A stretch of 48,425 nt of DNA, taken from assembly GCA_903842575.1 (NCBI GenBank), contig CAIMMM010000067.1, positions 1 through 48,425 on the forward strand, written 5' to 3'. The notes beneath the pieces are model-generated. The model worked only from the letters and a program-made list of their open reading frames with translations, was not told the DNA's origin and made no database searches. This DNA is from an uncultured Bacteroidota bacterium. GTDB taxonomy: Bacteria > Bacteroidota > Bacteroidia > Flavobacteriales > Flavobacteriaceae. Positions 1-8,323 of this stretch are shown here, piece after piece. How positions within the stretch are numbered: the stretch's first letter is position 1; each line of letters starts with the position of its first letter. The position numbers and the translations under genes are program-made.

Positions 1-1
1 T

Positions 2-19
2 CAACCAACAACCAACAAC
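2..19. repeat. short 7-bp tandem repeat before galE
   Basis: The heptamer CAACCAA occurs twice back to back (2-8, 9-15) and is followed by a partial copy CAAC (16-19), just upstream of the galE start codon at 27. The stretch has no guanine. It may be an mRNA leader or the end of an upstream coding region (one frame reaches a TAA at 21-23); the window edge prevents a decision. Confidence 0.5.
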
Positions 20-26
20 TTAATTC

Positions 27-1043
27 ATGAAAGTAGTAGTAACAGGTGGTTTAGGTTTTATAGGCTCTCATACTGTAGTGGAATTGCAAAACGAAGGTTT
101 TGAAGTTATAGCTATAGATAATCTTTCCAATTCTTCTGAGGATGTTTTGGACGGAATCTATAATATTACTGGAAAAAAGCCGCTTTTTGAGAAAATGGAT
201 TTGCGTGATAAAAGTTCCGTTCAAAATTTCTTTAAAAAATATAATGATGTTGTTGGTGTAATTCATTTTGCTGCTTCAAAAGCTGTTGGCGAAAGTGTGG
301 AAAACCCTTTGTTATATTATGAGAATAATATTAATGCTTTGGTTTATGTTTTGCAAGAACTCAAAGAATTGCCCATTGCCAACTTTATTTTTAGCTCGTC
401 TTGTACTGTTTATGGTCAAGCCGAAGAAATACCAATTCCCGAAGATGCCTCCATTCAAATAGCAATGTCTCCTTATGGAAACACTAAGCAAATTGGAGAA
501 GAAATCATAAATGATGTTGCCAAAGTAACCAATATTAACTCAATATTGTTGCGGTATTTTAATCCAATTGGATCACATCCGAGCGCTGAAATAGGGGAAT
601 TACCACTTGGAGTTCCTCAAAATTTAGTGCCATTTATTACACAAACTGCTATTGGATTACGTGAAAAATTAGCTGTTTACGGAAATGATTACCCAACCCC
701 AGATGGCACAGCCATTCGAGATTACATTCATGTGGTTGATTTAGCAAAAGCACACGTTCTAGCTTTACAGCGATTGTTGCATAAAAAGAATCAGGAGAAA
801 GTGGAAGTTTTCAACCTTGGAACGGGTACTGGAAGTTCTGTTCTAGATGTTATTACAGCTTTCGAAAAAATATCGGGGCAAAAATTGAACTATCAAATTG
901 TGGGTAGAAGAAAAGGGGATATTGCTTCCGCTTATGCCAATACAAATAAAGCGAATAAAGTTCTAGGCTGGAAAGCACAATCCAATTTAGAAGATAGTTT
1001 GGCAAGTGCTTGGAAATGGGAAAAGAAAATTAGAAATAAATGA
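27..1043 (+). CDS. galE: UDP-glucose 4-epimerase
   Basis: This 338-aa protein is a full-length extended short-chain dehydrogenase that should interconvert UDP-glucose and UDP-galactose in the cytoplasm, supplying galactose for surface polysaccharide. The N-terminus carries the Rossmann NAD-binding motif GGLGFIGSH (residues 7-15). The active-site pair is visible as Tyr150 and Lys154 (SPYGNTK), with SSS at 123-125 providing the usual serine. The C-terminal half has the sugar-nucleotide motifs RDYIHVVDL and FNLGTGTGSS typical of GalE rather than of dTDP-glucose dehydratases. The ATG at 27 is the first possible start and matches the family start MKVVVTGG. The next gene begins 19 nt after the stop on the same strand, so co-transcription is possible. 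Close relatives such as UDP-GlcNAc epimerases cannot be fully excluded. Confidence 0.93.
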   Translation: MKVVVTGGLGFIGSHTVVELQNEGFEVIAIDNLSNSSEDVLDGIYNITGKKPLFEKMDLRDKSSVQNFFKKYNDVVGVIHFAASKAVGESVENPLLYYENNINALVYVLQELKELPIANFIFSSSCTVYGQAEEIPIPEDASIQIAMSPYGNTKQIGEEIINDVAKVTNINSILLRYFNPIGSHPSAEIGELPLGVPQNLVPFITQTAIGLREKLAVYGNDYPTPDGTAIRDYIHVVDLAKAHVLALQRLLHKKNQEKVEVFNLGTGTGSSVLDVITAFEKISGQKLNYQIVGRRKGDIASAYANTNKANKVLGWKAQSNLEDSLASAWKWEKKIRNK

Positions 1044-1062
1044 TGGTTTGCAAAACTAAAAA

Positions 1063-1968
1063 ATGATCCAAAAAACCGATTTCAAATTATTGTTTTGCTT
1101 ATTTACTGTTGGGATTGTTTGGGGAACAACTTATTTTGGAATTCGTGTTGCTGTTGAAACCATTCCGCCTTGGTACATTACTTCGATTAGGCAAGGGATA
1201 GCAGCAATAATTATCATGGTTATTTTACTTTATAAAAAGCAATTATCTTGGATTGGCTGGGCAAATTTCAAACTTCAATTCATTCCTGCTGTTTTAATGA
1301 TTGTTTTAGCCAATGGTTTTACCACTATTGCCGAACAAACACTCCCAAGTGGATTAACTTCTATAATGAGTGCTTTATCGCCAGTAGTAATTTTTATTGG
1401 TAGTATTTTATTTGGATTGCAAAAGCCTAGTATTAAGGGGTTTGTTGGTGTAGCACTTGGTTTTTTGGGTGTTGTTTTTATTTTTAAAGATGGGTTAGGC
1501 GCTATACTAGATCCTAATTATATAATTGGTGTACTTTTTTTAAGTATAGCTATTTTAGCATGGTCTTCTGGAACAATTTACTCCAAAAAGCATATCCATA
1601 AATCCAATAATATTGCCCTAAATTTGTTTTATCAATTTTCTATAGCCGCCATTATTCAATTTGTTTTGGCAATTATCTTTTCGCCAAATGCAAATCTGAA
1701 TGATTGGAGTTCAAGAAGTATTCTTGCGATGTTGTATCTTGCTGTTTTTGGTTCCGTATTAGCTTTCTTTTGTTATTTATACGCGCTTAAAAGAGTAACC
1801 GCTGTTCAGGTTTCTATTTTGAATTACATCAATACCATTATAGCTGTGTTTCTGGGTTGGTTATTTCTTGATGAAGTTATTACCTCTGATTTTATTATTG
1901 CAACGGGATTAATAATTGCGGGCGTTTTTATTATTAATTATAAGAAAAAAGAAAAGTTAGATCAATAA
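1063..1968 (+). CDS. EamA/DMT-family transporter
   Basis: This 301-aa integral inner-membrane protein has about ten hydrophobic helices arranged as two EamA repeats (roughly residues 10-140 and 155-292), the layout of the drug/metabolite transporter superfamily (RhaT/YdcZ-like permeases). The motif GIVWGTTYFGIRVA in helix 1 and a conserved proline-containing segment near residue 105 are typical. It ends in a positively charged cytoplasmic tail (YKKKEKLDQ). Substrate cannot be told from sequence; family members export amino acids, metabolites or drugs. It lies 19 nt downstream of galE, with no functional link apparent beyond a probable shared transcript. Confidence 0.88.
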   Translation: MIQKTDFKLLFCLFTVGIVWGTTYFGIRVAVETIPPWYITSIRQGIAAIIIMVILLYKKQLSWIGWANFKLQFIPAVLMIVLANGFTTIAEQTLPSGLTSIMSALSPVVIFIGSILFGLQKPSIKGFVGVALGFLGVVFIFKDGLGAILDPNYIIGVLFLSIAILAWSSGTIYSKKHIHKSNNIALNLFYQFSIAAIIQFVLAIIFSPNANLNDWSSRSILAMLYLAVFGSVLAFFCYLYALKRVTAVQVSILNYINTIIAVFLGWLFLDEVITSDFIIATGLIIAGVFIINYKKKEKLDQ

Positions 1969-1985
1969 CTTTCTAACTAATTTTT
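1955..1985 (+). terminator. possible terminator of the galE-EamA unit
   Basis: AGTTAGA (1955-1961) pairs perfectly with TCTAACT (1972-1978) around a 10-nt loop that contains the EamA stop codon, and TTTTT follows at 1981-1985. The stem is short and AT-rich, so this is a moderate call. The facing M23 gene ends at 1989, and the A-rich run before the hairpin could let it work in both directions. Confidence 0.45.
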
Positions 1986-1988
1986 AGT

Positions 1989-3440
1989 TTAAGATTTCAC
2001 TATTTTTTTTACCATACATGTTTTTTCTCCTTTAATAATTATAAAATAAATTCCATTTTCAAATTCTGTAATTGAAAAATTCTTTGCCAATTTATTATTT
2101 TGGATGCTTGTAGTTCCCTTTTTTATAATTTGTCCGGTAATGTTGGTCAAAGTAAATTCGTAATCTCCATTTTCAATAGTATCACTACTCAATATAAATT
2201 CATTATTTGTTGGGTTGGGATACAATTTTAAATTAGTAGAATTAGAATTTTCTGAAATCCCTAAAGAATGAACAATAGTAAATTGTTTGGAGCATGTTAC
2301 TCCATTATATGTTGCATCAAATGTATAGGTTCCATCAATAGTAGGTAAGACTTTTGAAAATCCGACATAACTTGTCTTATAGTAGGTTGGCATCGGGAAA
2401 TTCCAACTATTACTGTTAAAGATGGTTCCATTTGGATTTAAAATTCTCATGGATAAGTTACCGTTAACGGGAATGTCTCTTAAAAATAAATAAAATTTTG
2501 CATATCCAGCCGTTAAACCCGGTCCTTGAAAGGGGACTAAAAAAGTATCACTCTCTGTTAGAATATCACTATTTGGACAATTAGCGAATGTAATGTCCGT
2601 TGTGTTTACAGAAACTTTCATAATAGTTGGTTCAGTATGTGGTCGCTGAGATGCCCACCAAGAAGTAGCATTTAAAGTATTACAAGTTCCCGAAAAAGGA
2701 TCTTTATAGCTTGCACTAGTGCTTCCTATTCGTGCTTCAAAATGCAAGTGCGGACCTGATGAGCTCCCCGAACTTCCAACAATTCCTAAATATTCGCCAG
2801 CAACAACCGTTTGTCCAACTATTTTAGAAGTAACTGAACCCGACTTCATGTGCCAATACAAAGCATAAGATCCATCGGCATGTTGAATAGTAATTGAATT
2901 TGCAATAAGACCACTGCCAACGCCTACACAATTTCTATCAAAATTTCCATCGGCTCTTTGAATAATGGTGCCTGCGGCGGCCGCAATTACTTCCATTTGA
3001 TTGTTGTCCATTTTATAAAAACTATAAGGCCAAACAGCAATATCTGTTCCCGTATGTCCATCATAGGTATTGGCTTCACAATTGTAATCTTGAATCGCTG
3101 TTGTAGCGGTATTTTGATCAACATAGGCACCTATAAAATGGTAACTACATTGAGAAAAACCCGTTTTTGGTTTTAAAGGCCAAATGAAAGAAGTAGTCAG
3201 CGTATTTCGATTAGCAGTATTTTCTAATCCTAACTTTTTCAAATTATCACTAACTTCTTTGTCTAATAGAGCATACTCTTCAGAAGTGATACATGGATTT
3301 TGAGCATCGTTTTTGGCAAATGGATATTCACCAACATCAACTTTATAATCAACGAGTTTTATTTGGGCTTGCCCCTGGATTACTAAAAAAAAGAGAACAA
3401 TATATCCTCCAATTCTAATTGTTTTTAAGACATTTTTCAT
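1989..3440 (-). CDS. secreted M23-family peptidase with T9SS sorting domain
   Basis: This 483-aa protein has a hydrophobic N-terminal segment ending in a QAQ-like signal-peptidase site (about residues 10-26). The central LytM/M23 metallopeptidase domain has both zinc motifs: HxxxD at His129/Asp133 (GHTGTDI) and HLH at 231-233, plus His197 in YWHMKSG. Such enzymes cut peptidoglycan cross-bridges or bacterial peptides. The last ~80 residues start LKLYPNPTNNEF and end VKKIVKS, the type A C-terminal signal for the type IX secretion system, so the protein is probably exported across the outer membrane and cell-attached or released. The region between (about 270-400) is Ig-like in appearance but unassigned. 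A -7 element lies 23 nt upstream. Confidence 0.88.
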   Translation of the reverse strand: MKNVLKTIRIGGYIVLFFLVIQGQAQIKLVDYKVDVGEYPFAKNDAQNPCITSEEYALLDKEVSDNLKKLGLENTANRNTLTTSFIWPLKPKTGFSQCSYHFIGAYVDQNTATTAIQDYNCEANTYDGHTGTDIAVWPYSFYKMDNNQMEVIAAAAGTIIQRADGNFDRNCVGVGSGLIANSITIQHADGSYALYWHMKSGSVTSKIVGQTVVAGEYLGIVGSSGSSSGPHLHFEARIGSTSASYKDPFSGTCNTLNATSWWASQRPHTEPTIMKVSVNTTDITFANCPNSDILTESDTFLVPFQGPGLTAGYAKFYLFLRDIPVNGNLSMRILNPNGTIFNSNSWNFPMPTYYKTSYVGFSKVLPTIDGTYTFDATYNGVTCSKQFTIVHSLGISENSNSTNLKLYPNPTNNEFILSSDTIENGDYEFTLTNITGQIIKKGTTSIQNNKLAKNFSITEFENGIYFIIIKGEKTCMVKKIVKS

Positions 3441-3463
3441 AACGCAGTAGTCTGGTTATCAAA

Positions 3464-3471
3464 CAAATGTA
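3464..3471 (-). promoter_or_regulatory. -7 element for the M23 peptidase gene
   Basis: On the minus strand the octamer TACATTTG fits TAnnTTTG and lies 23 nt before the ATG at 3440. It abuts the fabD terminator, so the upstream transcript would end just as this one begins. No -33 element at normal spacing was seen. Confidence 0.55.
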
Positions 3472-3474
3472 TGT

Positions 3475-3510
3475 AAAAAATCTTCACAAACATTTGTTTA
3501 TGAAGATTTT
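3475..3510 (-). terminator. intrinsic terminator of fabD
   Basis: On the minus strand AAAATCTTCA (3510-3501) pairs perfectly with TGAAGATTTT (3486-3477), and inside it AAAC can pair with GTTT. The stem runs into six T residues (3480-3475). It begins 29 nt past the fabD stop. Confidence 0.75.
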
Positions 3511-3538
3511 ATTTTAAAACAATAATTTGTAAAAGCGC

Positions 3539-4411
3539 TTACGCTGAAATCGTTTCTATCTCTTTATTAATTTTATTTACCAATCCAACTAACACTTTTC
3601 CTGGTCCAACTTCTGTAAAACTCGTTGCGCCATCTTGTATCATTTGCTGAACGGATTGTGTCCATCTTACAGGTGCTGTTAATTGTATAATTAGATTTTT
3701 CTTAATCTCATTAGCGTCAGATACAGCTCTCGCCGTTACATTTTGATACACCGGGCAAATAGGTTTTGAAAAAGTAGTAGCTTCAATAGCTGCCGCCAAT
3801 TCTTCTCTTGCTGGTTCCATCATGGGTGAGTGAAAGGCACCACCAACAGGTAAAATCAAAGCGCGTTTTGCTCCCGCTTCTTTCATCGCTTCACAGGCTT
3901 TTTCTACTGCAGAATATTCTCCCGAAATAACCAATTGTCCCGGACAATTATAATTTGCTGCCACAACAATTCCATCTATTGATGCACAAATGTCTTCTAC
4001 AATTGCATCGTCTAAATTTAAAACGGCAGCCATTGTAGACGGTTTGATTTCACATGCTTTTTGCATAGCAATTGCACGTTGCGAAACTAATTTCAAGCCA
4101 TCTTCAAAGGATAAAGCGCCATTGGCCACTAATGCAGAAAATTCACCCAATGAATGTCCCGCCACCATTTCTGGTTGGAAATCCTCTAAGGTTTTTGCCA
4201 AAATCACCGAATGCAGAAAAACTGCCGGTTGTGTCACTTTGGTTTCTTTTAATTCCTCAGCCGTTCCTTCAAACATAATGTCTGTGATTCGGAAGCCTAA
4301 AATATCGTTGGCTTTTTCGAAAAGCGATTTTGCCAATGCTGAATTTTCATATAAGTCTTTCCCCATTCCGGTAAATTGCGCCCCTTGTCCTGGGAATATG
4401 TATGCTTTCAT
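3539..4411 (-). CDS. fabD: malonyl-CoA:ACP transacylase
   Basis: This 290-aa cytoplasmic enzyme transfers malonyl groups from CoA to acyl carrier protein, committing them to fatty-acid elongation. The N-terminal signature FPGQGAQFTGMGKDLY is visible, the nucleophile Ser87 sits in GHSLGE (85-90), Arg112 lies in the QRA motif that binds the malonyl carboxylate, and His194 in GGAFHSPM completes the catalytic pair. Length is usual for a stand-alone FabD. The start is the only good ATG and gives the canonical MKAYIFPGQG. It lies 49 nt downstream of the pirin gene on the same strand and ends at a strong hairpin terminator. Confidence 0.96.
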   Translation of the reverse strand: MKAYIFPGQGAQFTGMGKDLYENSALAKSLFEKANDILGFRITDIMFEGTAEELKETKVTQPAVFLHSVILAKTLEDFQPEMVAGHSLGEFSALVANGALSFEDGLKLVSQRAIAMQKACEIKPSTMAAVLNLDDAIVEDICASIDGIVVAANYNCPGQLVISGEYSAVEKACEAMKEAGAKRALILPVGGAFHSPMMEPAREELAAAIEATTFSKPICPVYQNVTARAVSDANEIKKNLIIQLTAPVRWTQSVQQMIQDGATSFTEVGPGKVLVGLVNKINKEIETISA

Positions 4412-4460
4412 CTTAAAGAAATTTTAATAAGTTTTTGTAAAAATATAGTTTTTAAAATTA

Positions 4461-5174
4461 TTATTGTGCCATTGGAACTTCCATTAATAATACTTCTGTA
4501 TCGGCTGTAGCTTCAAATGTTATTTTTTCAAAATCAATAATACCGAAACCATCCCGTTGTTCTAATTCCTGACCGTCAACTTTCACACTTCCTTTAATTA
4601 CAAAAATGTATAATCCGTTACCTTCTTTTTTGCGATTGTAATCCAAAGTAGTTCCTTTATCCAAATTACCCATGTGAAACCATGCGTCTTGATGGACCCA
4701 GACCCCTGCATCATTGGCATTAGGAGAAAGAATTTGTTGTAATTTATTGTGACGATCTGTGGTGTCTAAAGTAATTTGCTGGTAGCGTGGTTCTACATTT
4801 TTCACTTTCGGGAATACCCATATTTGCAACAAATTAGTTCTTTTATCATGATTCGGATTAAACTCTGAGTGTTGAATTCCGGTGCCGGCGCTCATGACTT
4901 GAACATCTCCAAATTTAATCAACTCTGTATTGCCCATGCTGTCTTTATGTGCCAAATCACCTTCCAATGGAATGGTGATAATTTCCATATTATCGTGCGG
5001 ATGTGTCCCAAATCCCATTCCTGAAGCAATGATGTCATCGTTTAAAACGCGCAATACACCAAACTGTTCCCGGCTTGGGTCATAGTAACTGGCGAAACTA
5101 AAAGTATGGTGGGCGTTTAACCAACCGTGGTTGGCATGTCCACGAGTGTTGGCTTTGTGTAAAACTGTATTCAT
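4461..5174 (-). CDS. pirin family protein (bicupin)
   Basis: This 237-aa protein is a YhhW-type pirin with two cupin folds. The N-terminal cupin keeps the metal ligands His58 and His60 (FGTHPHDNME), His102 and Glu104 (GIQHSEFNP). Family members are iron or other metal proteins, some with quercetin 2,3-dioxygenase activity in vitro, though the physiological role is usually unknown. Length and the opening MNTVLHKANTRGHANHGWLN are typical of the short YhhW group. There is no signal peptide, so it is cytoplasmic. Between it and the upstream aminotransferase is a good terminator, so it probably has its own promoter, but no clear TAnnTTTG was found. Confidence 0.88.
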   Translation of the reverse strand: MNTVLHKANTRGHANHGWLNAHHTFSFASYYDPSREQFGVLRVLNDDIIASGMGFGTHPHDNMEIITIPLEGDLAHKDSMGNTELIKFGDVQVMSAGTGIQHSEFNPNHDKRTNLLQIWVFPKVKNVEPRYQQITLDTTDRHNKLQQILSPNANDAGVWVHQDAWFHMGNLDKGTTLDYNRKKEGNGLYIFVIKGSVKVDGQELEQRDGFGIIDFEKITFEATADTEVLLMEVPMAQ

Positions 5175-5226
5175 AATGTATAAATTTACGATGATGGAAA
5201 ATGGTGTGATACCTTAAATTTAGATT

Positions 5227-5254
5227 AAAAAAAAGCCCCAAGAAAACTTGAGGC
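5227..5254 (-). terminator. intrinsic terminator after the aminotransferase gene
   Basis: On the minus strand GCCTCAAG (5254-5247) pairs with CTTGGGGC (5242-5235) with one G-T wobble around a TTTT loop, followed by eight T residues (5234-5227). It starts 12 nt beyond the aminotransferase stop codon. Confidence 0.85.
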
Positions 5255-5265
5255 ATTATATGCTT

Positions 5266-6450
5266 TTAAGCTAGTGCTTCTTTAATTCTTCGCATGGCTT
5301 CCGTTAGTATTTCTTCGCTTGTGGCATATGAAAAACGGATACAATTTGGATTTCCAAAAGCGTCTCCAGTTACCGTTGCCACATTGGCTTCACCAAGTAA
5401 ATACATCGAAAAATCATCTGCATTGTTGATTTTGGTTCCTTTTAAAGTTTTGCCGAAAAAGGATGAAACATCAGGGAAAACATAAAATGCGCCTTCGGGA
5501 ACATTGAGTTTTAAACCTGGAATCGCATTGATTAATCCAACCACTAAATTCCTTCTGCTTTTAAATGCGGCAACCATTTCATGAAGCACGGTTGGATCAG
5601 CTTCAACTGCTGTTATGGTTGCTCTTTGTGCAATTGAATTGGCTCCAGAGGTTACTTGTCCTTGCATTTTGGTGCAGGCTTTGGCAAGAAATTCTGGTGC
5701 GCCAATGTAACCAATTCTCCAACCTGTCATGGCAAATGCTTTCGCAACTCCGTTGACAGTAACTGTTCTTTCGAACATGCCAGGAATGGAAGCAATACTA
5801 CAAAAGGTTCCCGAAAAATTGATATGTTCGTATATTTCGTCGGAAACGATATAGATATTGGGATGTTTTTCTAAAACTTTGGCCAATGCCGTCAATTCCT
5901 CTCGATTATAGACAGAACCACTAGGATTACATGGAGAGCTGTACCAAATCATTTTGGTTTTTGGCGTAATGGCTTTTTCTAATTGCTCGGGTGTGATTTT
6001 GAAATCGCTTTCTACCGAAGTAGGAACTTCAACGGGAATTCCACCTGACATTTTGATAATTTCAAAATAGGAAACCCAATAGGGAGCTGGTAGAATTACT
6101 TCATCGCCATCATTCAACATGCATTGAGCGATGTTGTATAAAGATTGTTTGGCACCAGTAGAAACTACAATGTTGGCAGGTTTATAATCCAGATTGTTAT
6201 CTCTTTTAAATTTCCTGCAAATGGCTTCTTTCAATTCTATATAACCATCAACAGGAGAATAGGTTGAATAATTTTCATCTATAGCTTTTTTGGCCGCTTC
6301 TTTAATAAAATCAGGGGTGTTAAAATCAGGTTCGCCTAAACTTAAACTGATAATATCTTTTCCTTGGGCTTTTAATTCTCTGGCCAATGCTGCCATTGCC
6401 AAAGTTTGTGAAGTTGATAATTTGTTAATCCTGTCCGATAATGGGTTCAT
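5266..6450 (-). CDS. class I pyridoxal-phosphate aminotransferase (aspartate aminotransferase type)
   Basis: This 394-aa enzyme belongs to fold-type I aminotransferases, Igamma subgroup, of the thermophile/Rhizobium aspartate aminotransferase type. The PLP lysine is Lys237 in NGVAKAFAMTGWRIGY. Other landmarks are SLGEPDFNTP (37-46), SSPCNPSG (171-178, with the Asn that contacts PLP), SDEIYEH and the carboxylate-binding Arg in CIRFSYATS near the C-terminus. It probably interconverts aspartate and glutamate with their oxo-acids; a broader role (prephenate or aromatic substrates) is possible in this subgroup. It lies 24 nt downstream of the desaturase gene, hinting at shared transcription. Confidence 0.93.
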   Translation of the reverse strand: MNPLSDRINKLSTSQTLAMAALARELKAQGKDIISLSLGEPDFNTPDFIKEAAKKAIDENYSTYSPVDGYIELKEAICRKFKRDNNLDYKPANIVVSTGAKQSLYNIAQCMLNDGDEVILPAPYWVSYFEIIKMSGGIPVEVPTSVESDFKITPEQLEKAITPKTKMIWYSSPCNPSGSVYNREELTALAKVLEKHPNIYIVSDEIYEHINFSGTFCSIASIPGMFERTVTVNGVAKAFAMTGWRIGYIGAPEFLAKACTKMQGQVTSGANSIAQRATITAVEADPTVLHEMVAAFKSRRNLVVGLINAIPGLKLNVPEGAFYVFPDVSSFFGKTLKGTKINNADDFSMYLLGEANVATVTGDAFGNPNCIRFSYATSEEILTEAMRRIKEALA

Positions 6451-6474
6451 TGGAGAGTTGTAATTTATGGATTG

Positions 6475-7569
6475 TTATGCTAATTGAGGTTTTTGTCCTA
6501 AATCCTTTAGATGTTTGTAATGGGCAATGACGGCACTACGCATTGTTTTAAATTCATGGTAAGGCAAGTTGCATTCTTGAGCAGTTTTCTTAACTATTTC
6601 CGCAATTTTTCCATAATGAACATGGCTAATATGAGGGTATAAATGGTGCTCAATTTGATGATTTAATCCGCCAGTGAACCAATTTATAATTTTGTTTTTT
6701 GGGGCAAAATTTGCGGTAGTATATAATTGGTGTATTGCCCAAGTATTTTCCATTTCTCCTTTTTCATTTGGAACTGGATTTGCAGTTTCCTCAACAACAT
6801 GTGCCAATTGAAATACAATACTCAATATTAAACCAGCTGCATAATGCATAACGAAGAAACCCAATAAAACTTTCCACCAAGTAACCCCCAAAATCATAGG
6901 TAAAACAATCCAAATCATCGCGTAAATGACTTTGGTAATTACCAAAACAGTCCATAATCTTGTTGGGCTTTGCGGTTCGCCATATGACAACTTTCTTTTT
7001 AAATAGGCTCTCATTTGTTTAAAATCAGTCGTAAGAGACCAATTGAAAGTTAGCAAACCATATAAAAAGAAAGAATAATAATGTTGAAATTTATGAAAAC
7101 GAAACCATTCAGCATTTTGAGTAAAACGGATAATTCTTCCCGCCTCTAAATCTTCATCATGACCTAAAATGTTGGTGTAGGTATGGTGCAAAACATTGTG
7201 TTGTACTTGCCAGTTATAAACGTTTCCAGCCAAAACATAGATACTCCCACCCATGAATTTATTGATCCATGATTTTGAAGAATACGCACCGTGATTTCCG
7301 TCATGCATTACGTTCATTCCAATTCCAGCCATTCCAATTCCCATTAAAACATTTAATAAGAGTTGAAGCCAAATAGACATTTCAAGCGTTAAAATTAAAA
7401 AGTATGGCGTAAGAAATAGCGAAAACAGGATGATGGTTTTCAAGTGAATTTTCCAGTTTCCAGTTTTAGGAATGTTGTTATCTTTAAAATAATTGTTAAC
7501 TCTAGAATTTAAGGTTTTGAAAAATTTTAATTTATCTTCTTTTGCAAAAGTTGGAGCGGTATTTATCAT
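6475..7569 (-). CDS. membrane fatty acid desaturase (front-end-like)
   Basis: This 364-aa membrane protein carries the three histidine boxes of integral-membrane di-iron desaturases: HDGNH (His89, His93), HNVLHH (His124, His128, His129) and QIEHH (Gln305, His308, His309). A Gln in place of the first His of box three is the mark of front-end (delta-5/delta-6-like) desaturases. No cytochrome b5 domain is fused. Substrates are probably membrane-lipid acyl chains. The reading frame runs upstream to 7644, but ATG 7569 is preferred because a TACCTTTG -7 element sits at 7596-7589, inside the longer version. Neighbours give no pathway information. Confidence 0.9.
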   Translation of the reverse strand: MINTAPTFAKEDKLKFFKTLNSRVNNYFKDNNIPKTGNWKIHLKTIILFSLFLTPYFLILTLEMSIWLQLLLNVLMGIGMAGIGMNVMHDGNHGAYSSKSWINKFMGGSIYVLAGNVYNWQVQHNVLHHTYTNILGHDEDLEAGRIIRFTQNAEWFRFHKFQHYYSFFLYGLLTFNWSLTTDFKQMRAYLKRKLSYGEPQSPTRLWTVLVITKVIYAMIWIVLPMILGVTWWKVLLGFFVMHYAAGLILSIVFQLAHVVEETANPVPNEKGEMENTWAIHQLYTTANFAPKNKIINWFTGGLNHQIEHHLYPHISHVHYGKIAEIVKKTAQECNLPYHEFKTMRSAVIAHYKHLKDLGQKPQLA

Positions 7570-7588
7570 ATTGAGTCTAAATAAGGGC

Positions 7589-7622
7589 CAAAGGTAATTA
7601 TTATAAATTTTTCTTTCACAAA
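7589..7622 (-). promoter_or_regulatory. promoter of the desaturase gene
   Basis: On the minus strand TTTG (7622-7619) is followed after 22 nt by TACCTTTG (7596-7589), matching the Bacteroidota -33/-7 pattern. The ATG follows 19 nt later, at 7569. Confidence 0.65.
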
Positions 7623-7652
7623 ATTGCGATAAATATTTCAACACTAAAACAT

Positions 7653-7660
7653 TACTTTTG
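7653..7660 (+). promoter_or_regulatory. -7 element for rsmG
   Basis: TACTTTTG fits TAnnTTTG and lies 15 nt before the ATG at 7676. The last three bases (TTG, 7658-7660) look like an in-frame start codon but belong to this element. Confidence 0.6.
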
Positions 7661-7675
7661 TTAAAAAAACAAGGT

Positions 7676-8305
7676 ATGGAAGAAATTCTAAAGTATTTCC
7701 CTGATTTAACTGACCATCAAATACTACAGTTCCAAAAGATGGAGGCTTTATACTATGAATGGAATGCTAAAATCAATGTGATTTCCCGAAAAGACATTGA
7801 CGAATTGTATACGAAACATGTATTGCATTCTTTAGCAATTGCCAAAATCCAACCTTTTGAACCAGGAACTTATGTCCTTGATGTTGGTACTGGTGGTGGT
7901 TTCCCCGGAATCCCTCTAGCTATTCTTTTTCCCGAAACACGTTTTTATTTGATTGATGTAATTTTGAAGAAAATCAATGTAGTAAAAGCTGTTGCGGAAA
8001 TTTTGGAGTTGAAAAATGTAAAAGCGGAACAAATGCGTGCCGAAAATGTAAAAGGCGATTATGATTTTATTGTGAGCCGTGCTGTAACCAATATGCCTGA
8101 TTTTGTTTCCTGGATAAAAGACAAAATCAAAAAGCAAAACAAACACGAATTGTCAAATGGAATTCTTTATTTAAAGGGTGGCGATTTAACCGAAGAATTG
8201 GCCTCTTTTCCAAAAGCTACAGAATATAATATTTCAGAATTTTTTGAAAATGAATTCTTTGAAACCAAAAAAGTGGTGCATTTGCCTTTAAAATTTAAAG
8301 CTTAA
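7676..8305 (+). CDS. rsmG: 16S rRNA (guanine527-N7)-methyltransferase
   Basis: This 209-aa protein is RsmG (GidB), which methylates N7 of G527 in 16S rRNA using S-adenosylmethionine. The SAM motif VLDVGTGGGFPGIPLAILFP is textbook for the family, including the proline-containing GFPG turn, and the conserved segments NVISRKD and SRAVTNM are present. An in-frame TTG at 7658 would add six residues, but it falls inside the -7 promoter octamer, so ATG 7676 (MEEILKYFP) is chosen. Loss of RsmG gives low-level streptomycin resistance in other bacteria. It is divergent from the desaturase and convergent with the next gene. Confidence 0.95.
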   Translation: MEEILKYFPDLTDHQILQFQKMEALYYEWNAKINVISRKDIDELYTKHVLHSLAIAKIQPFEPGTYVLDVGTGGGFPGIPLAILFPETRFYLIDVILKKINVVKAVAEILELKNVKAEQMRAENVKGDYDFIVSRAVTNMPDFVSWIKDKIKKQNKHELSNGILYLKGGDLTEELASFPKATEYNISEFFENEFFETKKVVHLPLKFKA

Positions 8306-8323
8306 ACCATTGGATTCGTTTTT

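Noticed and set aside
3990..4427. 145-aa open frame on the plus strand inside fabD
   Set aside because: It is the antisense shadow of a well-conserved fabD, lacks any family feature and has no promoter.
7658..7660. TTG start adding six residues to rsmG
   Set aside because: It belongs to the -7 element TACTTTTG; MEEILKYFP is the usual N-terminus. The same applies to TTG at 28215 (polyprenyl synthase) and 33654 (PAS kinase).
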